From the NCBI GenBank assembly GCA_022827185.1, contig JAJDTM010000044.1, forward strand, positions 25,644 through 89,643: a DNA stretch of 64,000 nucleotides, written 5' to 3'. Position 1 is the stretch's first letter. Each line of letters opens with the position of its first letter. This document shows, one piece after another, positions 17,701 to 25,034 of this stretch. The notes beneath the pieces were generated by a model. The model had not been told where the DNA came from, made no database searches, and saw nothing but the letters and a program-made list of their open reading frames with translations. The translations under genes were made by a program, and so were the position numbers. This DNA is from Candidatus Poribacteria bacterium (GTDB lineage Bacteria; Poribacteria; WGA-4E; WGA-3G).

Positions 17701-18242
17701 ATGAGACGTTCGAGGACATCGCGTTTTGCCACCATATTGGAGAAGAAATCTATCAAATTTTTTTGTCCTCCATAGCGTTGTAGAAGACGTGTGAGTTCTG
17801 CGCGGTTTGGATGCTCAATATTTGTGGCGATATTTTTGAGGGTTTCGCGAATGGTTTTCTGCAGTAAGAGTTTCTGATCAATGCCTTGTACGATGCTGAA
17901 GTTGGCGGGTACACCCGCTTGAAACGGGAATTCTCTCAGGATACTTGAACAGAAGGCGTGGATGGTTGAGATGTGTGCCGAGTTCATCTGCTCAAGGAAT
18001 TTTTCACGTGTGCCTGCATCCTCTTCTTCGCTGAGTCTTTTGATGACGCGGTCCTTCATCTCAGCGGCGGCTTTTTCTGTGAAAGTAATAGCGACAATTT
18101 TGCGCGGTGTGACGTTGCCTTCACGCAAAATCTTGAGGTAACGTTCGACCAATACGGTGGTTTTTCCGGATCCGGCACCAGCGGTTACGCAAACGTGGTT
18201 TTCTATATTAAGGGCATCTTGTTGACTTGGTGTTAATCTCAT
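14733..18242 (-). CDS. AddA/RecB-type UvrD-like helicase with PD-(D/E)XK nuclease and Fe-S cluster
   Basis: The 1169-residue SF1A helicase-nuclease has Q-motif LTPSQQDAL, Walker A VTAGAGSGKTTVLVERYLKI, Walker B FMVDEYQDTNELQY, motif III FIVGDPKQSIYAFRGAD and motif VI FYVGTTRAEDRLIL. The C-terminal nuclease shows IDGRFDRLF and WQVINYKTD. A cysteine in YARCPLRYQ plus three in CCSCPYADPDGQC form the expected 4Fe-4S set of AddAB-type nucleases. It should process double-strand breaks for recombination. No addB partner is in the window. The upstream side is open, and translation is coupled to the LamG-like gene by an ATGA overlap. Confidence 0.88.
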   Translation of the reverse strand: MRLTPSQQDALNIENHVCVTAGAGSGKTTVLVERYLKILREGNVTPRKIVAITFTEKAAAEMKDRVIKRLSEEEDAGTREKFLEQMNSAHISTIHAFCSSILREFPFQAGVPANFSIVQGIDQKLLLQKTIRETLKNIATNIEHPNRAELTRLLQRYGGQKNLIDFFSNMVAKRDVLERLMNKMYSNPNNTEIREGLEQQVREQVLLTIGRLMSKINVAEFIRCLNAVSEVARGKKAQDAKNLTPQLEEQHEQNPEALEVLNLLRQIATLITTTENEIRTQSFLPKSIDRTGIADQIAFLESTAKKIKDIPALEKEKDDNKKADVQTNNEDKMDDEVVTDDDFLISTTRDLLTLYKRVLTDYQNAKFSQSTLDFSDLQLKTRDLFCNNEEIRQELIKRYKYFMVDEYQDTNELQYELVMLLTNKLKCANLFIVGDPKQSIYAFRGADVRVFEKTKQKIIAECGLDISLTENFRSLRDPIGFINYFFDHLMGDGSENEFEVLYESLIKARRTKADGAVEILLGQNGEENVDEYTLITNHIENMKHNGDTVWVRDENSGEVERPIEYGDIAILIRSRTHLPNIEHALLEAGIPYLTTGGIGFYQRQEIYDIWNYLSFLNTPAENQTSLSGILRSPAFGISDTKLYEISLQDGAGFWDKVRNYQAPSEHLRNAIDTLKKHIEIAQRTPVNQLIVTIVNQTGMIGTLKTGKQGDQRWANYQKLLDLARNFDGDENRQTLPDFIDFLDILITEEPREGQAPVEASSKAVQIMTIHAAKGKEFPIVILPCLNRKGQTDSEPFIDETLGIGFSPLKPDNEYRKTEPSIIAHMKNRSSEKEVAEKKRLFYVGTTRAEDRLILSGTLSEKDEAQQMLKWLDTHLGICGPEDDLPNLPFKLNVLRQLKDRTPTDEILDDITPIDFSEWLPSTLEPTEIPASFSVTELANYARCPLRYQLENVLRIPTNGQEEADPDKDELDNAIRYTLRRIRRQSDMDNLGTIINQTAENYPEVTSNLTTLLHTSANNFINSQLGETALSASETQTNQQVHADIEGHIIDGRFDRLFKDETQHWQVINYKTDDAQDSDVYDPEMELYSLLLHRRYPQQPTITINLFFTEQDQCIQKHFSITELQDVSTQWQQKISELQRGNYNKNLDHCCSCPYADPDGQCIITEGEEK

Positions 18243-18305
18243 TTTTCGTTGGTCTCTTGCGGTAATTTTGTTTACGGAGGTCCCGTCGAAACGTGCCTAC
18301 TACTT

Positions 18306-19373
18306 TTAATCTGGGAGTGGGATGATCGCCTTTGCTGCTATTGCGACTTGCACGGTGTCTCCTGGTTTTTTTGTTTCGATACCGGGATTGTAATGGACGG
18401 CTTTGAGCGGAACATCTGCAGCTACCAACTGGTATTCTTCTATCCGGCCTAAATAGTTGACTGCAGTAATCTTCGCCGTTATTGTGTTTTCGGCGCGGTT
18501 GGTATCGTCAACGATGAGTGCTTCTGGACGAATTGAGCACTGCACGGATGTTCCTTCGTTTAAGTCGTGATACACAGTTTCGGAATGAAGTGTTCCGATA
18601 GCGGTTTCGATTGCTGCACTGCCGTTCGATGTGTGTTTAACTTTACCTGAGATGAAATTGGTTTCGCCGACGAAGCTTGCCACAAAAGCGTTCTTTGGGA
18701 ACTGATACACCTCGCGCGGTGTGCCGACCTGGATGATAACACCATCCTGCATGATTGCCATCCGATCCGCCATAGAGAGCGCATCGACTTGGTCATGCGT
18801 GACGTAGAACATTGTGATATTTGTTCGGTCGTGAATCTGCTTGATTTCGTCGCGCATCTGTTGCCGGAGCGCAGCATCGAGATTGCTAATCGGTTCGTCA
18901 AGGAGTAGGACGCTCGGTTCAATGACAAGGGCGCGAGCGAGTGCGATACGCTGTTGTTGTCCACCGGAAAGTGTATTGACAGCGCGATCGCGATAGTCTA
19001 CCATCTGCACCATCTCTAATGCGCGTGTGATTTTTTCAGAGCGTTCCGATTTGTCAAATTTACGGAGTGTGAGTCCGTATTCGATATTTTCGGCGACGGA
19101 CATGTGGGGCCAGAGGGCATAGTTTTGGAATACCATCCCGGTATTGCGTTGGTGGGGGGGGACATCGTTCACGACGGTATCGTCGAACCGTAATTCGCCG
19201 GCATCGGGTTTATAGAATCCGGCGACAATGCGCAAAAAGGTCGATTTACCGCATCCGGATGGACCGAGGAGGAAGAAAAATTCGCCTTTTTCAATATTCA
19301 GGCTCACGTCGTTAACGGCGAGCGTCGTATCAAATGCTTTTGTAACGTGGGTTAATTGAACTGCAACTGCCAT
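18306..19373 (-). CDS. ABC transporter ATP-binding protein, MalK/PotA (CUT1/spermidine) type
   Basis: The 355-residue ATPase has Walker A LLGPSGCGKSTFLRI, Q-loop MVFQNYALWPHM, signature NTLSGGQQQRIALARAL, Walker B VLLLDEPISNLD and switch His in YVTHDQVDAL. A C-terminal TOBE/OB region follows (VQCSIRPEALIVDD). It would power import of sugars, polyamines or metal chelates. No permease or binding-protein gene is adjacent, so it may serve a transporter elsewhere. Its stop codon lies inside a repeated 17-bp string (18293-18309) also found at 22981-22997. Confidence 0.87.
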   Translation of the reverse strand: MAVAVQLTHVTKAFDTTLAVNDVSLNIEKGEFFFLLGPSGCGKSTFLRIVAGFYKPDAGELRFDDTVVNDVPPHQRNTGMVFQNYALWPHMSVAENIEYGLTLRKFDKSERSEKITRALEMVQMVDYRDRAVNTLSGGQQQRIALARALVIEPSVLLLDEPISNLDAALRQQMRDEIKQIHDRTNITMFYVTHDQVDALSMADRMAIMQDGVIIQVGTPREVYQFPKNAFVASFVGETNFISGKVKHTSNGSAAIETAIGTLHSETVYHDLNEGTSVQCSIRPEALIVDDTNRAENTITAKITAVNYLGRIEEYQLVAADVPLKAVHYNPGIETKKPGDTVQVAIAAKAIIPLPD

Positions 19374-19385
19374 AATAGTTATTGG

Positions 19386-19474
19386 TTGTCAGTTGTCGGT
19401 TGTCGGTTAAAAGAGGTTTCTGATACACATCAAGAATTTTTGATGTCTCTCCACTGATAACCGATGATAGACAA
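19386..19474. repeat. imperfect inverted repeat of the TTGTCAGTTGTCGGTT family
   Basis: The left end TTGTCAGTTGTCGGTT (with extra tandem GTTGTCGGT) faces AACCGATGATAGACAA at the right end, an 89-bp unit with 11 of 16 matches between the ends. A related unit is at 58076-58162. It fills the gap between the FGE-like gene and the ABC ATPase. Confidence 0.45.
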
Positions 19475-20287
19475 CTATTCTTCTAAATCTTTCACGCAGC
19501 GAAATCCGATGGTACTGCCAGATGAGAGATGATACCATCGGTCAGCGACGCGGAGGTCTTCAGGACTCCCGCCCCATCCGCCACCGCGCAAGATCCGAAA
19601 GTTTTCGTTATCTGGCGCGATTTCTCTACCGAAGCGGGGACTGTTTTCTGGACTTATGCTGTAAAATTCGCCATTGTATTCGTCGAAACACCATTCCCAT
19701 GCGTTCCCCGCTGTGTCGTATAAGTTATAGCCGTTAGGCGGGAAACTGCCGACGGGTGCCGTCCATTTCCATTGATCGGTTTCACCTGTGCCAGCGAAAT
19801 TTGCGTCTGTATGTGTAATTATATCACCATTCGGATATAATTTTCCAGTCAGATTTCCGCGGGCGGCGTATTCCCATTCTGCTTCGGTAGGTAACCGTTT
19901 ATTTGCCCATGCGGCATAGGCAGCAGCATCGCGCCAGTTCACGCGGACGACAGGGGCATCCGGGGCATTGAATCGCGGGTTATGCGATAGTGGCGGCTGC
20001 GGGTAACCTGTACTTTCGACAAATTTTTGGTAGCGCGCGTTCGTTACTTCATACTGGTCCATGTAAAATGCGTTGAGGGTAACGGTATGCACGGGCTGTT
20101 CGTCACTATCGCCAGTCGTGGACCCCATCTGAAATGTCCCTGCCGGAATCAAGACCATTGTGGCACCGTCGATTTCAGAAACGATTTCAGCGGTGCGTTC
20201 GGTGGTGGGTGGCCCTTCATTGTTCTGCGCGCAGGCGGATAGGCTAACACAGGCGATGCAAATGAGAAATGTGTCGGCAATCCTCAT
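19475..20287 (-). CDS. FGE-sulfatase (formylglycine-generating enzyme-like) domain lipoprotein, lacking the catalytic cysteines
   Basis: The ATG at 20287 overlaps the selA stop in ATGA. The signal peptide ends in a lipobox (CVSLSAC). The 270-residue product has the FGE-sulfatase fold: MVLIPAGTFQMGSTTGD, YEVTNARYQKFVES, RLPTEAEWEYAARG, NAWEWCFDEY and RILRGGGWGG. True FGEs carry two cysteines after the RGGS block; here that stretch reads GGGWGGSPEDLRVADRW with neither. It is therefore unlikely to oxidise sulfatase cysteine and may be a structural or binding member of the family. It is translationally coupled to selA. Confidence 0.8.
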   Translation of the reverse strand: MRIADTFLICIACVSLSACAQNNEGPPTTERTAEIVSEIDGATMVLIPAGTFQMGSTTGDSDEQPVHTVTLNAFYMDQYEVTNARYQKFVESTGYPQPPLSHNPRFNAPDAPVVRVNWRDAAAYAAWANKRLPTEAEWEYAARGNLTGKLYPNGDIITHTDANFAGTGETDQWKWTAPVGSFPPNGYNLYDTAGNAWEWCFDEYNGEFYSISPENSPRFGREIAPDNENFRILRGGGWGGSPEDLRVADRWYHLSSGSTIGFRCVKDLEE

Positions 20288-21696
20288 AGCGATTTGGATA
20301 TTTGTGTAGCGGCTTCGACGATCCACGCCTGCTCTCTTTCATAAACTGTGCGGAGATCCAGCCAAAACTGTTGATCCTTGATTCTGCCGATGACAGGCGT
20401 TGTGGTACTTCGGAACTGTGCGGCGAGCGTTTCGGCGGAGATCTCCGAAGGTTCAAGAACCAGTGCGATACTTGGTAGTGTCTCAACAGGCAGCGCGCCA
20501 CTCCCGATTTGACCGTAGGTTTCCGAAACCTGAATGCTAACCTTTTCGCCGAAAAGGTCTTCTAATTGTGCCTTGAGTTCTTTGGCGACGGTTTGGAGTG
20601 TCTCTATAGGGCGGGTGTAACGGTTGAGCATCGGAAATTGTTCAGCGATTGTGGTGCTTTCAATGAGATAGCGTTGCAGCGTTGCTGATAGACCGGCAAT
20701 GATGAGTTTATCAACTCGGAGTGCGCGCATCATCGGGTTTTTACGCATCTTTTCGATCCATTCTGATTTACCGACGATGATCCCTGCCTGTGGGCCGCCG
20801 AGCAGTTTATCGCCGCTGAAGGTGACAATATCGACACCGCTGGCGATACGTTCTCCGACAAGTGGTTCGTGTGGCAGCCCATATTGGGTCATATCGATGA
20901 GTGCGCCGCTGCCGAGGTCTTCCATTGTAGGGATACCGCGCTGTGCACCGAGTTCTGTCAATTCTTCCATCGTCGGTGTTGAAGTGAAACCGAGGATTTT
21001 GTAGTTGCTCGGATGTACCTTGAGCAATAGTCCAGTATTCTCATTGATAGCCTCGGCGTAGTCTCGGAGATGCGTGCGATTGGTGGTGCCGACCTCACGG
21101 AGTATCGCACCACTTGCTGCCATTACGTCGGGGATACGGAATGCCCCACCGATTTCGATGAGTTCGCCGCGTGAGACGATGACCTCTTTACCGCGTGCCA
21201 TCGTCTGCAGTGCGAGTAGGACGGCGGCGGCGTTGTTATTGACGACTGTGGATGCCTCGCAGCCTGTCAGTTGTTGCAGGAGCGGTTCGGTGATCCTATC
21301 GCGATGGCCCCGTTTGCCTGTTTCAATATCGTATTCGAGATTGACGTAGTTTTGCGCGGCTTGCTGGATAGCTTCACACGCAGCGTCGCTGAGCAGAGAT
21401 CTGCCTAAGTTGGTATGTGTAACTGTGCCTGTCGCGTTGACGACGGGACGCATGCGGTTGCCTGTTTTCGCCTCAATTTTTTGGCGTGTTCGTTCTGCGT
21501 ATTCTGTATGCTCTGGGAGTTGTGTGTAGTTTCCGCTGAGGATCTCGTTTCGGATATCAGCAACGACGGCGCGGAGTGCTTCTGTGACAAGCGGACGTGC
21601 ATAGGTGGCTTGCAAGTCGAGTATCTCCTGTGTGTTCAGGAGTTTTTCGATAGCGGGTAATTGTTTTAGAAGATTTTTACGTGTATTCGCGCTCAA
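20284..21696 (-). CDS. selA: L-seryl-tRNA(Sec) selenium transferase
   Basis: This is a PLP enzyme that converts seryl-tRNA(Sec) to selenocysteinyl-tRNA(Sec). The 470 residues match SelA. Features are VNATGTVTHTNLGRSLLSDA, YDIETGKRGHRDR, VNNNAAAVLLALQ, MEDLGSGALIDM, and the PLP-lysine region VDIVTFSGDKLLGGPQAGII. The start is TTG at 21696, after GGAGA. The gene is one base downstream of the protease gene's stop and overlaps the FGE-like gene. selB, selD and tRNA-Sec are not in the window. Confidence 0.93.
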   Translation of the reverse strand: MSANTRKNLLKQLPAIEKLLNTQEILDLQATYARPLVTEALRAVVADIRNEILSGNYTQLPEHTEYAERTRQKIEAKTGNRMRPVVNATGTVTHTNLGRSLLSDAACEAIQQAAQNYVNLEYDIETGKRGHRDRITEPLLQQLTGCEASTVVNNNAAAVLLALQTMARGKEVIVSRGELIEIGGAFRIPDVMAASGAILREVGTTNRTHLRDYAEAINENTGLLLKVHPSNYKILGFTSTPTMEELTELGAQRGIPTMEDLGSGALIDMTQYGLPHEPLVGERIASGVDIVTFSGDKLLGGPQAGIIVGKSEWIEKMRKNPMMRALRVDKLIIAGLSATLQRYLIESTTIAEQFPMLNRYTRPIETLQTVAKELKAQLEDLFGEKVSIQVSETYGQIGSGALPVETLPSIALVLEPSEISAETLAAQFRSTTTPVIGRIKDQQFWLDLRTVYEREQAWIVEAATQISKSL

Positions 21697-21697
21697 C

Positions 21698-22138
21698 TTA
21701 TTTCTCCGTTGACATAGGGATATTCAAGAGGATTTTTATCATCCATTCACCGTCATGTGCGGGATTGTGGATTAACCCCTCTTGTATGTCCACACACAAA
21801 TCTAGCATTTCCAAAACCATGTGTCCGATAAGGACAGGTGCACTCTCTGGTAAGTCAGTGACTTCCAGTTTTCCTGCGCGTTCAAGCACTGTAAAGTGGA
21901 CATCCGAGTAAATGAAACGTTCAACGATGCCGGTGGCGGTTTGTGCTCTTACTTTTCGGATAGGAGTCAAACCGAGTTGCTTGATGAGTGACATGGGTAA
22001 GCAGAGTCCGGTTGCACCTGTATCAACGAGAGCATCTTCGACAGTGAGTCGGCGGACATCTTCGGGGTTCAAAACGCCTAATTCCACCGCAATCCGATCT
22101 GCTTGATTTGCGAGGTCAATTTGAGCTGTATGTTCCAT
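21698..22138 (-). CDS. retropepsin-like (clan AA) aspartic protease
   Basis: The 146-residue single-lobed aspartic protease has the active-site motif ALVDTGATGLCLP (DTGA) near residue 35 and a hydrophobic-hydrophobic-glycine strand, APVLIGHMVLEMLDL. This is the pattern of bacterial retropepsin-like proteins that act as homodimers. There is no signal peptide, so it is cytoplasmic. The ATG follows AGGAG. It precedes selA with one base between stop and start, implying one transcript; no functional link with selenium metabolism is known to me. Confidence 0.82.
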   Translation of the reverse strand: MEHTAQIDLANQADRIAVELGVLNPEDVRRLTVEDALVDTGATGLCLPMSLIKQLGLTPIRKVRAQTATGIVERFIYSDVHFTVLERAGKLEVTDLPESAPVLIGHMVLEMLDLCVDIQEGLIHNPAHDGEWMIKILLNIPMSTEK

Positions 22139-22298
22139 AATGTTCTCCTATCCAGTTTTTTAGGTTTTTGGATTTCGGAGATTAGTATAGCATATTGTAG
22201 GCGCGTTGTCAAACGGATTGGAGCGGGAGAGTCGTTTTCACAGTTGAAGATCCGAAATAATTTGGCTTCTGGCATTTTTATCAGAGGACTGCTGATGC

Positions 22299-24998
22299 TT
22301 ACGGGTCGGATGGGGGTTCATAACTGTTGGTGTGTTCATGAATCTGTTGGCGTTCTCGGTTGACGTTTGGATCGGCGCGACGTGGGATACCTGTGATTGC
22401 ATCGACGGATTCATCTGCCTTGAAACGTAGATAGAGTTTCTGTGATTTCGCGGCGAGCGAGGAGTTCTTGAGGGCGCGATAACACCGCATCATGTTGTAG
22501 TGTGCGTCTAAATCCTCTGGGTCGACGGTGAGCGTTTTTTGAAATTCAGTGAGCGCGGTTTCGTATTCGCGTTTGAGGAAATGCATACGTCCGAGTCGGT
22601 TTCGGACACGGGTGTCGCGTGGGAATTGCGCAGCGGCGCGCTGGAGATGCTCAATCGCTGTGTCGTAGTTGCCGTGTGCTTCTTGAACAAGGGCATGGAA
22701 ATAGTGGACCTTCGCTCGGTGCGGGTTTTCGGGTGGCAGTGTCTTCTGGATTTCAAATGCTTTCTCAAGCATCGCTTCGGCACCCTGCATATCCCCTTCT
22801 TCAATTTTAACTCTCGCCACATTTACCCACCCATCAAGGTATTCGGGTTCGATTTCGGTTACCTTCAGGAATGCGGTTTCAGCGGCTTTCAGATCGCCTT
22901 GTAGGAGGAGCCCGATGCCGTAGTCGTTCCAGCGTTCGCGTGCGTTCTCTATAATTTCGGTGGATGGGAACCCAGGGACTGTGCCTACTACTTTTAAGGT
23001 TGCTTTGGTGGATGCCATCTCTATAATCGGTAGGTTTGGGATTGCCTTGATCTTTCCTGCGACATCTGAAGTATCGCCTGTCCAGACCCACTTGCCGTCA
23101 TCGTAGCCTTTGTCTATTTGGAAATCGGTGTCCTCTGGGTCGCGTACGCCGGCATACGCCCACTGTGTGTGCCACCAGTTGAACTTTCGGTAATTGAGTT
23201 TTGCCTCCACGGTGAGAATATCTCCGCAATCGGGCGGAATTTCGAGTCTGTAGCGGACGGTATCGGCGGCACCCGGTGGGATCGTGTTTGAATAGAGGAC
23301 TGTTCGTAGTGCCCAAGCGTTCCGTTTGTTAATGAGGTTCCCGTGTGCATCGAGCATGTAGGCGCGGTAAAAATGCGCGCTCGGATCAACGGGTCCGTTT
23401 CCATCGGGTGCAGCAATCCTGCCGTTCCAGAAGACGGTTTTGCCGGTTTCATCGGTGGCTTTCACCTCCACCCAGATGTCGAATGCGTCAATCGTGCCTG
23501 CTGGGAACCGGTGTCCGACACCCCGCGTGCGTACCACCACATCGATCCGTGTGTTGTCGTTTCGCGTGACTTCAACGCCGTCGCTTGGGATCGGTGTGCC
23601 GTCTGCGAATAGATCCAACGTTACGACTTCATCCTGCAAAAAATCTGTCACGGCTTTGAGTTGGTCTGGGTGTTGGTTGACGAACGGGAGTGCTGTGTTC
23701 GCAGCGGGGAACCGGTGGTTGTGAACCTTGCCGTTTATATTTCCGGCATCTGTGGAATCGACGAGTGGCATGTGACAATCGACACATTTTTTTGCCTTTT
23801 CGGGATAGTAGAAGGACAGCGCGCCTTGATGCGAGACGCCACTTTTCTGCCACTGGTCATAGTCGTTGAAGCCGCGCACCCAACGGAAATTGTTGACCGG
23901 TTCATCGAGGTGCACTTTGTGACAGGTTGAACAGAATTCGGCGGTATTTTGGCGATGGAACGGTTTGAGGAAACTCTTTTTGTGCGGTTCCGGGTCGAGT
24001 CGAATAAGATAGTTGTGCAGATTCCGAATGAGTGGGTTATCGCTGGCAGCGATGTCGTGAAGTGGCGGATATTTAATCACGTATCCGCTATTGCCCATGG
24101 TATCTTTAACGCGTTCGATAGAGTGGCACGCCGTGCAGGCGAGTCCGGCTTGTGCGGCAGGCGTATGGAGGTTCTCGCGAATGGGTTTGTCCATTACGCC
24201 GTTGAGGAGGACTGCTGGGTCGTGGCAGCCGCCGCACCATTTGGAGGGTTGGATGCCGTTGACTTCCTGCATGTAGATGATTGACTTGCGATACCACTGG
24301 TTATTGAAAGATGAGAAATGATGGGCGGATTCGTTCCACTGTCGATAGATGTCTGGGTGACACCCTTTTGCAGCACAGGTTTCTGATGTGAGAAAGAAAT
24401 CGGTTGGGATGAGTGCGCCTGTCTCTGTTTCGACGGATGCGGGGAAAAAGTGACCGGTTGTGCCGCCGCCTTCTTCGTACATGCTCGTGGGTGGCAGTGC
24501 AGGGTTTTCGACGAGATAGGTTTCATTCGGAAGGTAGTGTTGCGCGAGTTTCGCACCAATGGGGAAAATAACGACAATAGCCAATACGCTTACTGTTATT
24601 TTCCGCAATAGTGGCGTAAGAAGTTCAGTACTTCTCAGTAGGTAAATGCAGAACAGGAGGCACCCCGCGCTTACACTGACGATGTGTGTGATGAGGAGCC
24701 ACCGATAGGGGGTTGTCGCACCGACAATCATCAGATAGACACCACTGATGATACCAACAACTATTCCGATACCCCCCAATTGTCCGAGCGTTGAGGTGCT
24801 TTGTTTTTGGATATGGGTTTGCAAGCGATACCCTAAATGCTTATAGACATAGACACAGAACGGAAGTATCAGGACGATACCGAGTCCAACGTGGAGCAGG
24901 ACGTTGAAAATATAAAAGAGCGTCGGTTCGCCGAAACTGAACAGGTACGCGCTGTTGAGCAGTAGAATGAGAAAGAAAATTAAAGAAAGTTTCCGCAT
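22299..24998 (-). CDS. multiheme cytochrome c with N-terminal membrane segments and C-terminal TPR repeats
   Basis: The 899-residue protein has about four N-terminal hydrophobic segments (to ~residue 160). A cytochrome region then has four CxxCH sites, WCGGCH, ACTACH, FCSTCH and KCVDCH, plus CAAKGCH, a CX4CH variant. A beta-rich region and at least four TPR units follow (AETAFLKVTEIEPEYLDGW, AEAMLEKAFEIQKTL, AIEHLQRAAAQFPRD, ALTEFQKTLTVDPED). It is likely a membrane-anchored periplasmic electron carrier or oxidoreductase scaffold. Residues around ATLKVVGTVPG are encoded by a dispersed repeat (see 22981-22997). Confidence 0.82.
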   Translation of the reverse strand: MRKLSLIFFLILLLNSAYLFSFGEPTLFYIFNVLLHVGLGIVLILPFCVYVYKHLGYRLQTHIQKQSTSTLGQLGGIGIVVGIISGVYLMIVGATTPYRWLLITHIVSVSAGCLLFCIYLLRSTELLTPLLRKITVSVLAIVVIFPIGAKLAQHYLPNETYLVENPALPPTSMYEEGGGTTGHFFPASVETETGALIPTDFFLTSETCAAKGCHPDIYRQWNESAHHFSSFNNQWYRKSIIYMQEVNGIQPSKWCGGCHDPAVLLNGVMDKPIRENLHTPAAQAGLACTACHSIERVKDTMGNSGYVIKYPPLHDIAASDNPLIRNLHNYLIRLDPEPHKKSFLKPFHRQNTAEFCSTCHKVHLDEPVNNFRWVRGFNDYDQWQKSGVSHQGALSFYYPEKAKKCVDCHMPLVDSTDAGNINGKVHNHRFPAANTALPFVNQHPDQLKAVTDFLQDEVVTLDLFADGTPIPSDGVEVTRNDNTRIDVVVRTRGVGHRFPAGTIDAFDIWVEVKATDETGKTVFWNGRIAAPDGNGPVDPSAHFYRAYMLDAHGNLINKRNAWALRTVLYSNTIPPGAADTVRYRLEIPPDCGDILTVEAKLNYRKFNWWHTQWAYAGVRDPEDTDFQIDKGYDDGKWVWTGDTSDVAGKIKAIPNLPIIEMASTKATLKVVGTVPGFPSTEIIENARERWNDYGIGLLLQGDLKAAETAFLKVTEIEPEYLDGWVNVARVKIEEGDMQGAEAMLEKAFEIQKTLPPENPHRAKVHYFHALVQEAHGNYDTAIEHLQRAAAQFPRDTRVRNRLGRMHFLKREYETALTEFQKTLTVDPEDLDAHYNMMRCYRALKNSSLAAKSQKLYLRFKADESVDAITGIPRRADPNVNRERQQIHEHTNSYEPPSDP
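22981..22997. repeat. 17-bp dispersed repeat inside the cytochrome gene
   Basis: GTGCCTACTACTTTTAA here is identical to 18293-18309, where it supplies the stop codon of the ABC ATPase gene. In this gene it is read in frame as part of LKVVGT. Confidence 0.55.
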
Positions 24999-25034
24999 TT
25001 TTTAACTATTGATGGATTTTGCCATTTTTCATTT

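Noticed and set aside
14733..18242. A full AddAB or RecBCD set
   Set aside because: Only the AddA-like subunit is present; no AddB, RecC or RecD gene is adjacent.
20284..22138. Selenoprotein with in-frame TGA near selA
   Set aside because: No coding frame in the region continues across a TGA into conserved sequence.
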